From Mermis nigrescens (taxonomy: Eukaryota > Nematoda > Enoplea > Mermithida > Mermithidae), in assembly GCA_036768485.1 (NCBI GenBank), contig JAVLUZ010000599.1, forward strand, positions 62,001 to 126,000: a stretch of DNA of 64,000 nt, in the 5' to 3' direction. Positions within the stretch are counted from its first letter, which is position 1, and every line of letters starts with the position of its first letter. Position numbers and translations under genes: made by a program. Of the stretch, positions 23,700 through 35,084 are shown one piece after another. Under the pieces are notes generated by a model. It was not told the origin of the DNA. It made no database searches and worked only from the letters and a program-made list of their open reading frames with translations.

Positions 23700-26130
23700 G
23701 TCCAACTAAACAACCAACCAACCAGTCAGCCAACCAATCAACCAAATAAATAACTAACTAACCAACCCGCCAACCAATCAACCAACTTATCAACCAACCA
23801 ACCAAACAACCAACCTACCAACCAACCAATCAACCAACCAACTAACTATAACTAACTAACTTACCAACCAACCGATCAACCAACTTACCAACCAACCAAC
23901 CAAACAATCAACCAACCAACTAATTAACCAACCAACCAGCCAGCCAGCCAACCAACCAACCAACCAACCAACCAACCAACCAAATAACCAGCCAACCAAC
24001 CAACCAGCCAACCAATCAACCAACCCTTTAACTAAAAAACTTACTAATCAACCAGCCAACCAATCAACCAACTTATCAACCAACCAACCAAACAATCAAC
24101 TAACCAACCAACAAACCAACCAGCCAACAAACAAACCAACCAGTCAACTAACCAACCAACACAACTAACCAACGCACCAACTAAGTAACTAACTAGCCAA
24201 CCGATCAACCAACTTACCAACCAACCAACCAACCAACTAACGAACCAACCAGCCAACCAACCAACCAACTAACCAGCCAGCCAACCAACCAACCATCAAC
24301 CAACCAACTAACCAGCCAACCAACCAACCAACCAACCAAACTCAAACCCAACCAACCCACCCACCGACCAACCAACCAACTAACCAACCAATCAATCAAC
24401 CAACCAACTAACTAACTAGCTAACTAACTAATCAGCCAACCAACCAACCGGTCAACCAATAGCAAACTAAACAGCCAACCAACTAACCAATTAATTAACC
24501 AACCAACCAACCACCAAACAATCAACAACCAACCAACCAACCACCAAACAATCAACAACCAACCAATTAACCAACCAACCAACCAACCAACCAACCAACC
24601 AACCAACCAACCAACCAACTAACCAACCAATCAACCCACCAACCAACCAAGCAACCAACCAACCAACCAACTAACCAACCAATCAATCAACCAACCAACT
24701 AACCAACTAGCTTACTAACTAATCAGCCAACCAACCAACCAATTGGTCAACCAATAGCAAACTAAACACCAACCAACTAACCAATCAATTAACCAACCAA
24801 CCAACCACCAAACAATCAACAACCAACCAATTAACCAACCAGCCAACCAACCAACCCTTCCACCAACAAACCAACCAACCCACCCACCAACCAACCAACC
24901 AACCAACCAACCAACCAACCAACCAACCAACCAACCAACCAACCAACCAACCAACCAACCAACCAACCAACCAACCAACCAACTAACCAACCGACTAACC
25001 AATCAATCAGCCAACCAAGGAACTAGCCAACCAACTAGCCAACCAACCAACCAACCAACTAACCAATCAACTGGCCAACCAAGCAAGCAAGCAACCAACT
25101 AACTAACTGGCCATCCAACCAAGCCAGCAAAAAACCGGCCAACCAACCATTTAACTAGCAAACCATCCAATAAGCCAACCAGCCAACTAGCAACCAACTA
25201 ACCAACCGGCCAACCAAACAACCAACCAACCAACAAACCAACTAACCGGCCAACCAAGCATTTGAGTAGCCAACCAACCAATCAACCAACCAACTAATCA
25301 ATCAACCAACCAACCAACCAGCCAACCGGCCAACCAAACAACCAACTATATACACAATCAATTAACCAACCAACACATTTGTCAACCAACCAACCAACCA
25401 ACACACCACCAACCAATCAATAAACTAATGAGCCAACACCCCAACTTACTGGCCAACCAACCAACCGGCCAACAGCAACTAACTAGTCAATCAACCAACC
25501 AGCTGACTGACCAACTAAGAGGCCAACCAACCAACCAGCCAACCAACCAATTAACTAGCCAACCGACCAACCAACTAGCCAACCAACCAATCAAACAGCC
25601 AACCAACCGGCTAGCCAACTAGCCAACCGAATAACCAACCAACCAATTAAGTGACCAACCAGCTAACCAAACAACCAAGTAAACAACCAACCAATCATAT
25701 GGCCAACCAAACAACAAAACAATAGGCCAATCAACCAACCAACTAGCCAATTAAACAACTAACCGGCCAACCTACCACCCAACCAAACTGCTCAAAAAAC
25801 TATCTGGCCAACCAACCAATTAGCCAATCAATGCATAACTGACTGATCAACCAACTCACAAATCAATCACTCAGCCAATGAACGAACTAACCAACCAGTC
25901 TGCTGATAAACTGACAAGCCAACCCATTTAATGACCAACCGACCAAATGACGAATCATCAGATCAATCAACCATCTAACCGACCAATCAACCAGCCACCC
26001 AGCCAACAAACCAACCAGTCAATCAATCAATTAGTCAACCATTAAACCAGTCAATCAATCAACCAACTAAGCAACCGATCAATCATTTAATCAACCGACC
26101 AGCCAACTGACGAACCAACCACTCAGCCAT
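23700..26130. repeat. Degenerate CCAA satellite, about 2.4 kb
   Basis: The tract is built from 'ccaa' words with 'tcaa', 'ctaa' and 'gccaa' variants. It is most regular at 24890-24980 and loosest towards 26100. Read on the minus strand it gives long [12 protein letters not shown] open frames, which are artefacts of a 4-bp repeat cycling through the codon frame. Confidence 0.95.
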
Positions 26131-26364
26131 TCATTCCTAAAATTTTTTCCCGACTTTTCAACTAAAAAGCTACACATGTCTTTGACGTTTCACAGCGTAA
26201 AAATACTAAAATTTACGGCGCTTGGCGACATTTATTCAAAAAACTCAACTTTTGCTTATTTCAGTTTTCGATAGATAATCTTTCGGCAAATAAAATTTTC
26301 TGCATTTTTATCATACAAAAAGGTGCAAAATCGAGCGCAAAGGTATATAAATGTCGAAAATTTT

Positions 26365-27290
26365 TCGGCGCTTCGCGCCAGATAGCTATTTCAGAAAACT
26401 TTTATTCTATTTTCATTTCTTGTACAACTTTTAAAAATTTTCGACGCTACGCATTAAACGCTACAAATACGGGAAACCGAGTAGTAATTCAAGCTTCTAA
26501 ACGTCCTTCGCCAGAAATCCACGAATTTTCTGGTACTTCGCGCTGGATTTTCACTGAAGTCAACGAAATTTAATGATTTTTTCGCACAAAATTGTCAAAA
26601 ACTTAAAAAATTTTCGGAAGAAATGTTGTGCTAAAATCGATTTCAAACGTAAGTAGACGACATATTAAGTATTCTGTATTTTTTATCTTTGGAAACCTAT
26701 AAAATGAAAGACTTTGGAGACCGTCTTTGCATTTGAACAAAGGAACCTTGTATAAAAACACTGGACAAAGGCATGCAATCGGTGCAGGTATCAGGGCGTA
26801 ATATCCGCTGCTACTGCGGCTGGCATTCAAGACTGAAGTCAAACATTGATTTAAGATAATATCTACATTTCTTATCTTTAGATATGTGTCAAATTGAGCT
26901 TCATAAAAACGCCCACTTTGCGCCAGATATAAATGCTGCTTAGCTTATATTTGTAAACCTGCTAAAGTGAGCATAAAAGATAAATACATCGAAAATTTTC
27001 AGCGCTTCGCGCCGGATATAATTTCTATTGCATACATTCAGAAAGCTGCAAAATTGAGCTCAAAAGGATAAAAAGATCGGAAATTTACGGCGCTTCGCGC
27101 AAACTATAATTACTGTATTGCTGTTTAGAAAGTTGCAAAATTTAGGTAAAAGGATAGAACTTTCGAAAATTTTCGGCGATTCGCGCCAGGCATAATTACT
27201 GCATTGTTTATATCCAGAAACCTGCAAATTTGAGTTTAAAAAGATAAAAATGTAGAAATGTTTTGGCGCTTTGCGCTAGATATAATTTAA
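26365..27290. repeat. Decayed array of about 90-bp hairpin modules
   Basis: Hairpin motifs (GGCGCTTCGCGCC and variants) sit at about 26365, 27001, 27089, 27175 and 27265. The last four are 86-90 bp apart, and each is preceded by 'gaaaattttc' and followed by 'agatataatt' and 'gctgcaaaattgag'. An isolated related unit lies near 28328. This looks like an older relative of the 93-bp satellite at 14152. Confidence 0.7.
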
Positions 27291-27554
27291 GCGCTCTCTC
27301 CATTAGGAAAGCTTCAAAATTCAGCTTGAGGAGATCAGAACGTCAAAAAGGTTCCGCCAGTTTTATAATACGCCCGTTTTTGCACTATTCGTCTTCAAAG
27401 GCTGCAAAATTGAGTTTGAAAGAGTAAAAATGATAAAACGTTTCTCGAATCACAAATTTTAAATTTTTTTGAATATTTTCATTCGCCATTATATGGAGCT
27501 CGTCGACAGACGTTTAGTCGAATATATTTTTGTACTAGGTCAAAGTTTTACAGC

Positions 27555-27947
27555 CATACATGATCTGGAGGGGTTTCAACCCCGTAGAATCATTTTTCAC
27601 CCTCTGCAAAAAATTTTTCACCCCCAGAATGGGCGATTTTTCAAAAGTTTCCTAAACTTACCTGAAAATTGGTAGGAAAAGTGTATTTTTAAGGGTTTTT
27701 GGCTATCTATTTGCTCAAAATCGCCAAATTTTCGGCGCTTCGCGCCATATATTCATGTTTTAAGCGATATATTGGTCAATTTATTCGACTTTTTTCGAAA
27801 TTTGTTTCATGATTTTATGCTCTAGAAGGATAGAGTATCGTCAGAAACGCCAAAGAACGATGTTTTTTAAAGCGTACCGGCCATTTTTGGGCCCGAAAAA
27901 GGCACTTTAGGTTTTCACCCCCAGAATTCCCATGCTGTGCATGTATG
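27555..27947 (+). mobile_element. Fam-C element, 393 bp
   Basis: It runs from CATACATGATCTGG to GCATGTATG. The flanks tttacagc and attacagc agree at seven of eight positions. It has one hairpin motif (about 27733) and is very similar to 51118-51532. Confidence 0.88.
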
Positions 27948-29096
27948 ATTACAGCTGGCACAAAATTTTAGAGGACAAAAATCTAAATACCAGAATTTTG
28001 TCTTTTTCAAAATTAAGTCGAAGGTGATGAAAATTCCATAATTTTCCATTAATAATGCCAACGTTACTAATTTATTCATAAGTCTGTTTCGATAAATTCC
28101 TAAAATTGAGCTGAAATGGGAAAGTATCAACATTTCTGCTAGATTTAATATTCTTATTTCCCGTTTCGCATGAAAGAAGCAGTTACAAACCTAAGCGAAG
28201 TTTAAGGATGATTAAGGCTGCAAATTTTGTGGCGAGAACGGTAATAAGTTTCGGTACTGCTTGTATACTCGTATCTTTGAAAAGCGATCATATTGAGCTT
28301 AAGATGATAGAAAGGTCAAGATTATTTGGCGCTTCGTGCCAGATGTAATGTTTGATAATGTTTTAAAAGATAAAAAGGCCAAAATTTTTACGCACTATTT
28401 GACAGATATAATAAATTATTTCATTGTTTATTTGTAAAAAGGCTGCTTAATTGGACTAATGTAACGTATAGGGTAGAAATTTTCCATAATAAGGTCAATT
28501 TTTTTGCGTTGTCTTGTCCTTTAAAAATCTGCGAAATTGAGCTGAGGATGATAAAAAGGCCAAAAAAATTTTCAGAGGTGAACAACACTCTAAAAACTAT
28601 AGTTGTAAACAATAAGTGTACTGACTGATGATGCTAAATGCGAGTAAATTAAGACGGATAAAACAAACGCAAATAATGCATGCAGACTTGCAGAACGTTT
28701 CGAAAAAGTTATGAGGTAACATATTCCAAAACAACCCTTTTTCGAACCAGCAACCAACCACAATTTTTGGCCGCCGGTATCACCTGGAAGACCGCCCTTT
28801 GTCCAGGTATGGTTTAGCTATTTTCAAACATTTTTAAACGATGTAAGATTAATTGCTGTCAAACGTTGCATAACATGACAATAGTCATCAAAAAAATTCG
28901 CAGCTCATGCGTTTTAAAAATTTTTGAGTTTCGTGCAATTAAATTTTTTCTAAATGCTTGAAAGTTGAAAAACTTTTAAAAAATCAGCGCGGTTTGTGTT
29001 TACTTAAGGCTTGCTAAAAATTTCGCTCTTCGCACGATTTCCTCAAAGCTTTATGAAGTAATTCCTAGAACCTGGTCCAAACAAGACTTTCTGAGC

Positions 29097-29097
<1 letters not shown>

Positions 29098-29179
<82 letters not shown>
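29098..29179. repeat. TA microsatellite, left part
   Basis: An uninterrupted run of TA. Together with 30363-30661 it forms one array split by the hAT-like element at 29180-30362. Confidence 0.97.
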
Positions 29180-29182
<3 letters not shown>

Positions 29183-29404
29183 TGATGCACCGGTACCTCA
29201 TTTCCATCCGGTACCGGTACCGTAACCGGTACCCTGGTACCGGCGCCGGTCTTCCGATACCGAATATGTATGTTATGTAATATGTATTGTGTACTGATAT
29301 ACTAGTGTTTCATCTGATATGTTCGGTCTTGATATTGTTCTTAGAAAGGGCTTAAATACTTTTTACTATTATGTTACTTAAAATCGGTTTTTAAAACATC
29401 TCAC

Positions 29405-29846
29405 AAGTGTTTTTTTTTGTACAAGGTCCGTTTGTACATGTACAAAGATGGTCCCCAAAAGCCTTTGTGCATTTTGTACATGAAAAATTTTGTGTACTAT
29501 AATATAGTACAGTAGCGATTTTAATGTGGTTAAGCAGGGTTTCTGATCTTTGATAGTGTATTCTAGCTCATTTCTGTGTTTCTGAGGGTAAAAATCACTC
29601 AGAATTGTCTTAAAACGGCGCGAAGCGCCGAAAAAATCTGGCATTTTTCTTTCGAAATGCAATTTCTGCCATTATAAAAATATATAGAACACACAATTAC
29701 TTATTTCGGCGCGGAGCGCCGAAAACTTGCGAATTTCAGACTTTTTTGCAATTTTTGTCTTCCCAAAAATTTGTACATGCACAAACACGGCCCCTAAAAG
29801 TCTTTGTACACCAGGAAAAATCTTTGCCGATTACAAAAAAACACTG
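29405..29846 (+). mobile_element. Fam-A element inside the 29180-30362 hAT
   Basis: About 442 bp from AAGTGTTTTTTTTT to AAAAACACTG, with two hairpin motifs 91 bp apart (29617 and 29708). The flanks catctcac and caccttcc agree at five of eight positions. It is an older copy than those at 34138 and 53721. Confidence 0.8.
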
Positions 29847-29898
29847 CACCTTCCTATTATATCAATTCGAAGGGATTTATTGGTGGTCAGTGTCCATT

Positions 29899-30138
29899 AT
29901 GTCGGTAAATGAAAGAAAAGTCGTCCAGCTCTGGGAATTCTATAAGATAGATGATAAGGATGAATCAAAGGTATTATGCAATTGTTGTGGAAAGTCAATT
30001 AGCAGAGGAGGCAAAGATAGCAGTGGTCTTGGCTTGGATGGAATGAAAAAGCATTTTGTCTACCCATCGAACCAAATTTTGCCGGAAAATTTGGAAATGC
30101 TCGTGTTTTTGTCCAAAACATTACGAACTGTCGATTAG
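29899..30138 (+). pseudogene. BED zinc-finger remnant of a hAT transposase
   Basis: An open stretch of 79 codons from ATG at 29899, just right of the nested Fam-A element. It has the BED pattern: VVQLWEFYKI, then the pair C-x2-C (CNCCGK, about residues 32-35), then GLGLDGMKKHF ending in the first His. The BED domain is the DNA-binding head of many hAT transposases. The spacing after KKHF suggests that the last zinc ligand is missing or altered, and the rest of the transposase is absent. The upstream part of the longer frame (from 29746) is Fam-A sequence and not part of the domain. It is probably a fossil. A small BED peptide with a role in binding the element's ends is possible but unsupported. 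Confidence 0.7.
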
Positions 30139-30359
30139 GATTGTTGAAATGAGTGAAAAAATGATCGAATAAAATCTACAAAGAAATACTTCTTTATTAT
30201 TGCATTGTTATTTGCTACAGAGTGGGCTTTATTCTGAAACAGTTCCTCCTTCACTTTAAACTCAAAAAATTAAATCAATTAAAGTAGTACCGGCCGGTAC
30301 CAGAGTGGTACACGGCACCGGTCGGCATCGGTACCACGGTACCGGTATCCGGTGCATCA

Positions 30360-30661
<302 letters not shown>

Positions 30662-31466
30662 TAGAGCTGTGCCGGGGCCAGGCCCCGGCCCCGGGCCGGG
30701 GACAGGCTGGCCCAGGCACCGGGGCCAAGGCCAATGTTAGAGTTGATTATAATGTAGAAAATTGATAATGTTTTGGGCAGATTTACCTTCAAACTCAATT
30801 TCAAGCAAACCACAGATATTGCTAATTCAAATCTTTATTTCACTATGTCAGATTGGTGCAAATTTCTAGTTAATAATCAAAATTGACATATTTTAAATTG
30901 CCATTCATATAGACGAGCATTTCCAGCTTGCTTGGTAGCAGACAGCTACGTCTATCAGAACAAATAGAATAATAAGCCTAAAAAAGTGCAAAGTAAAGCA
31001 CATTGAAAAACGCATAAGTCAGAGGAGTTAAATCCATACATGGGCAGCTCAAAAATTCTAGGGGGTCCAAAATTTTTCAAAGTCAAAAAGTGCCAGATAA
31101 TATATGATAGAGCGAAAAAACACCGTTTTCTCGCGTTTCTCAATGAGAGCTATCCATTAGGATCAAAAAACCGCAGAAAAACAAAAAAAATTCTGAAAAT
31201 CAATTTCTGGGGGGTCTAGCGGATTTTTTTTGGCGGGGGAGAATGTGAATTCTAGGGGGTCTAGATCCCCCGATGCCCATGTTCTGTTATATCTTGTAAT
31301 CCCAACAAATATTAACGCTTGACGTGCATATCTACAAACAAGAATATGTGCATAGGTACATGTAAGGGGTAGGGCAGGGTCGTACTATGAGCATGGTAAA
31401 GCACGCTAGTATTGGCCCCGGCCAGGCCCCGGCCCCGGCAAAAAAGGCGGCCCCGGCACAGCTCTA
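30662..31466. mobile_element. Element with TAGAGCTGTGCCGGGGCC ends
   Basis: The left end TAGAGCTGTGCCGGGGCC and the right end GGCCCCGGCACAGCTCTA are perfect inverted repeats of 18 bp. GC-rich CCCCGGCC repeats follow on both sides (30680-30730, 31410-31455). The flanks (atatatat, attttgta) do not match. A Fam-B-like element sits inside. The end type resembles hAT, but without a duplication this is tentative. Confidence 0.65.
31035..31285 (+). mobile_element. Diverged Fam-B element
   Basis: It runs from CATACATGGGCAGCTC to GATGCCCATGTTCT. The flanks gttaaatc and gttatatc agree at seven of eight positions. The interior keeps 'gagcgaaaaaacaccgttt' and the G runs of the family. Confidence 0.72.
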
Positions 31467-31961
31467 ATTTTGTACATGCAAATTTTTGTGTACTATAATA
31501 CAGTACAGTAGCGATTTTAGTGTGGTAAAACAGGGTTTTCGATCGTTGGTAGCGTATTTTAGCTAATTTCTGAGTTTTTGACGCCAAAAATTATTAAAAA
31601 ATGTCTCAAAATGGCACGAAGCGCCAAAACATTTGACATTTTTCCATTCTAAATGCGTATTCTACCATTTTAAAGATATATAGGACAAACAATTACTCAC
31701 CTGGAAATTTTACACCTTTTTACAGTTTTTGTGTTCCCAAAAATCTTTGTTTATTTTGTACACACAAATTTTTGGGTACTATAATATGGTACAATAGCGA
31801 TTTTAGTGTGGTAAAAACAGAGTTGTTCGACTTTTTGGTAGTGTATTTTAGCTAATTTCTGGGTTTCTAAGAGCAAAACTCACTAAGTATCGTCTGAAAA
31901 CGGCGCGGAGCGCCCAAAAATTTTAATTTTCCCTGTTGGAATGCAATTTCTGCCATTATAA

Positions 31962-32008
<47 letters not shown>

Positions 32009-32173
32009 GAACACACAACTACTCATTCCGGCGCGAAGCGCCAAATTTTTTGCGAATTTCAGACCTTTTTCGCAATTTTTATCTTCCCAAAAATCTTTTT
32101 ACATGTACAAAGACGGTCCCGAAAAGTCTTTGTACATCGGGAAAAATCTTTGCCGAGTACAAAATAAACACTG
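31467..32173 (+). repeat. Fam-A tandem: one truncated and one nearly full unit
   Basis: The first unit (31467-31744) starts inside the element, and the second (31745-32173) ends in the normal CACTG. The junction 'aaaaatctttgtttattttg' joins the right box of one to the left inner box of the next. The same duplicated arrangement is seen in 53721-54483, so the double form may transpose as such. The left end and duplication are lost here. Confidence 0.75.
31966..32008. repeat. TA expansion inside a Fam-A copy
   Basis: Other Fam-A copies have 'aaagatatatagaacac' at this point. Here the 'atatat' has grown to about 40 bp of TA with a TTTA near its end. Confidence 0.9.
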
Positions 32174-32587
32174 CAACAAAGGAATATGCAAACAAACAGC
32201 AGTGCACAAAGTGGCGACTATGTGTCTGATGCCTGTTTGTGCGTGCAGCACGACCCAAAAGACCGTCTCAATAAACGCTTTTAATATCCTAATGCGTATC
32301 ATTACTAAAAGTGCATCTATAAATAACTTAAACCATGCTTCATATTATTTACGACTCGCTTCGATCAAATTTGAATGGTGAAACGATAGATAAATTGTTG
32401 TTTATGAAATACAATATGATTGAAGTTGACCTTAAAGGTTAATGTTTGGTGAGGTCATCTCATCAGTTTATTGCTGAGTTGATTAAAATGTTGAAAATGA
32501 TCCAGTTGCCTGTTTCTGGGCCTACGTCATTTTTTCGTTGTTTTTCAATATTACTGCAATGCAAGATGTATGCATTATATATTTAGA

Positions 32588-32830
32588 CACGGACCCGGCA
32601 CCATATTGAAGGCGGGTGCGGGTCCGGTTCCAAGTTTATGGATACAGCCGGGTCCAGGTCCAGAAATTTAGGATAAAAAATTTTAAAAATTTTTTCCAAA
32701 GGTCAAAAAATGGTCCTAAAAATGGTGGTACGGCGAAAAAACACCATTTTTCAATAATCGAGCACTATACACTGGCATCACGAAATTGCGGAAAAACGGA
32801 AAAAAATTTCAAAAATTGAATTTTATCCTG
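32588..32830 (+). repeat. GGGTCC-type end fragment followed by a Fam-B piece
   Basis: 32588-32668 has 'ggcgggtgcgggtccgg' and 'agccgggtccaggtccag', like the subterminal repeats of the 8612-11213 element. 32685-32825 is the middle of Fam-B ('aaaaatggtggtacggcg'). Neither shows both ends. Confidence 0.55.
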
Positions 32831-32879
32831 CACTATTTGGGCAAATAGTCCCCTAGAAATTGAATTTGAACTGAAATAA

Positions 32880-33290
32880 TTGAATTGAAATAATTTATTG
32901 CTGAAAACGCGACAATTACGAAGGATGTAAAAGAGTAATAAAACGTACAGTCAATAGAATAAAAGCGTACAGCAAAAGGCGACGAGCGAGTCATGAAAAT
33001 AACGATTCAAGCCCGCCCTCTAATAAACTTGGATAAGTCGACATCAATTAATCTAGATTTGAATATATTTAAGTTAGGGTAAGTAAGAAACTACAAAATC
33101 AAGTAGGTGATTCCAAACAGATATACTTATAAAAAAATCGACTTTTGTAAATCAGAACGAAGAAGAGGAACAACCAGCTTAAAACGATTTGTGCAGCGAG
33201 CAGTATTTTTATTAAGCACAAAAAATTTGTCATGGAAAGACAAGATTTTTGACTAATAAATCGATACATCATATCTTAGGAAATTATAAA
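32880..33290 (-). pseudogene. 3' fragment of a second LINE subfamily
   Basis: It is closely similar to 47757-48170 throughout: 'cgacaattacgaaggatg', 'gcaaaaggcgacgagcgag', 'cgacatcaattaatctag'. It covers the 3' end and the last part of ORF2 on the minus strand. It is 5'-truncated, with several frame breaks. Confidence 0.8.
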
Positions 33291-33526
33291 AACAGAAAAA
33301 ACTATAATTCTAGAAAATTATTTGGCCTCCTGGGTAAATGCAAACTCTCAGCCTCCCCACGCCCACGTGTGCTTCTGATTCGAATCCGTCCGTTGACACC
33401 CTATTTTCGCTGAAAAAGGTCCTCTAATCGGGTCATATGCGTTTGCCGTAACAATTCCGTAAATTCATGTATAATAGTAGGTGTCAGGAGTATCATCGTG
33501 AACATTATCGATTTTTTCGAACTCAT

Positions 33527-33895
33527 AGGCGTAGCCAGGATTTTTGCCAGAGGAATCCAGAAAAAATTTTCCATTTAAAAAACCCATAAAAACGGGCGGG
33601 ATTTGATTAATAACGTGTTTTTGGGCTTTCCACATCGTCCTGCACTATTTAAGCAATAAAAATTAATTTTTCTGACATTTTTTTACGTTTTTGGCGGAAA
33701 AATGTTTATAATGCGCGCAAAGCGCTGATTTGTTTGACTTTACCTGGAACATAACAATGGAAACCACCAAAAGATAGAAGAAATAGGCGCGAAGCATCAT
33801 ATTTTTGATTTTACGTCACAAAAACAGCGTCATGCAACCATTTTGCTCAGTTCTTGAAAAAGTCAAAATTTTCCACGAGGTGGGAATTTCCCGGC
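33527..33895. repeat. Possible decayed Fam-D-like repeat
   Basis: 'aggcgtagccaggattttt' resembles the CAGGGGCGTAACCAGGA end of 13828-15358, and weak hairpin-like motifs occur at about 33714 and 33787. The other end was not found. Confidence 0.35.
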
Positions 33896-34004
33896 ATTCA
33901 TGTAGGTGTAGCTGGTTCACATATGTATTTGTATTAACATAGTCATATTATAAGGTCGTATGTGTGCAGTCGGTAGCATCTGAGGAAACGAGAGAAAGTT
34001 GCTG

Positions 34005-34070
34005 GCAGTCGGATTCGAAACGTGGACCTCTTGCTCTTAAGTCCAGAACCATAGCCAATCGACTAACGCT
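34005..34070 (-). other. tRNA-like sequence, degenerate
   Basis: On the minus strand there is an A-box-like TTGGCTATGG and a B-box-like TTTCGAATCC at about the spacing of a tRNA. The acceptor stem does not pair and the anticodon arm is irregular. It may be a tRNA pseudogene or part of a tRNA-derived SINE. Confidence 0.3.
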
Positions 34071-34137
34071 TGTTAATTTCGATGAAGATTGCAAGGTATT
34101 CGTAATATTTTGCATTGGTTTACCAGCTGATTAGGCT

Positions 34138-34587
34138 CAGTGTTTTTTTGTTTGTACAAGGCCCGTTTGTACATGTACAAAGATGGTCCCTAAAAGTCTT
34201 TGTACATTTCGTACACACAAATTTTTGGGTACTATAATATGGTACAGTAGCGATTTTAGTGTGGCAAAAATAGAGTTGTTCGACCTTTGGTTACGTATTT
34301 TGGCAATTTCTAGGTTTCTGAGGGCAAAAATCAGTAATAATTGTCTGAAAACGGCGCGAAGCGCCAAAAAATTTGACATTTTTCCTTTCAAAATGCAATT
34401 TCTGAAATTATAAAGATATATAGAACACACAATTGCTCATTTCGGCACGGAGCGCCGAGAATTTTTGCGAATTTCGAACCTTTTTTGCCGTTTTTGTCTT
34501 CCAAAAAATCTTTGTACATGTACAAAGACGAAACCAAAAGTCTTTGTACATCGCAAAAAATCTTTGCCGAATACAAAAAAAACCGTG
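34138..34587 (+). mobile_element. Fam-A element, 450 bp
   Basis: CAGTGTTTTTTTGTTTG to AAAAAAACCGTG with a perfect duplication ATTAGGCT (34130-34137, 34588-34595). Hairpin motifs are at 34353 and 34444. This is a clean reference copy. Confidence 0.94.
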
Positions 34588-34611
34588 ATTAGGCTTAGGC
34601 TTAGTATCATT

Positions 34612-34754
34612 GACTGACCAAAATGTTGGTGCCAGCGTTTAAAATAAGCCTGAGTAATGGGATGCGACGAGTGGAGCGAGCGGGGTGAGTGACGCGAGTT
34701 GCATCCCATTACTTAGGCCTATTTTAAACGCTGGCACCTACATTTTGGTCAGTC
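34612..34754. repeat. Long hairpin with GAGCGAGC loop
   Basis: Arms of about 54 bp pair almost perfectly. The left runs 'gactgaccaaaatgttgg' to 'gagtaatgggatgc', and the right runs 'gcatcccattacttagg' to 'cattttggtcagtc'. The loop is about 35 bp and contains 'gtggagcgagcgggg'. The architecture is the same as at 40109-40247. Confidence 0.85.
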
Positions 34755-35084
34755 ACATGAATCTACTGAAAAAATCCAAGGACTGCTTTATTTGTTTTGA
34801 CTTGACCTAAATCAAACCAGTTAGATGGCAGCTTTCAGCGGATACTACTTGCTGTATACTTACATATAACGTGGCCATCTCAATACATATGTGAACCAGC
34901 TATACCAATGCCGAGTTCCCCTTCCCCCCACTGGGCAGTGTTCCAGCTTCTTAATTTTTTAAAGACTTAGGCTTAGTTTTATGTAGGTAGTAGTACGCCT
35001 GCTTAGATCGCTTTCACTCCCGCTTAGGTCAGTAATACTTCCGCTTAGGTTGAGATATAGGCGGTGCGTTAACCGGTGCATACA

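Larger units (their letters stand above)
23513..28811. mobile_element. 5.3-kb element with CACACCTGGACAA ends and a satellite core
   Basis: The left end is CACACCTGGACAATGGG and the right end read backwards is CATACCTGGACAAAGGG. The 7-bp sequence GTTTAGC flanks both sides (23506-23512, 28812-28818). 'cggtatcacctg' is repeated just inside the left end (23555-23615), and 'ccggtatcacctgg' lies near the right end. The interior holds a long CCAA satellite, a decayed array of hairpin modules and a Fam-C copy. No transposase is seen. The ends resemble the GTGTG side of Fam-B. Confidence 0.7.

Noticed and set aside
24044..25002. Long minus-strand frames of Gly-Trp-Leu-Val repeats, which look like a membrane protein
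   Set aside because: They are pure translation of the CCAA satellite, with no other sequence support.
34588..34607. TTAGGC words resembling a nematode telomere repeat
   Set aside because: Only about two units are present next to a hairpin, and the word varies at the other sites.
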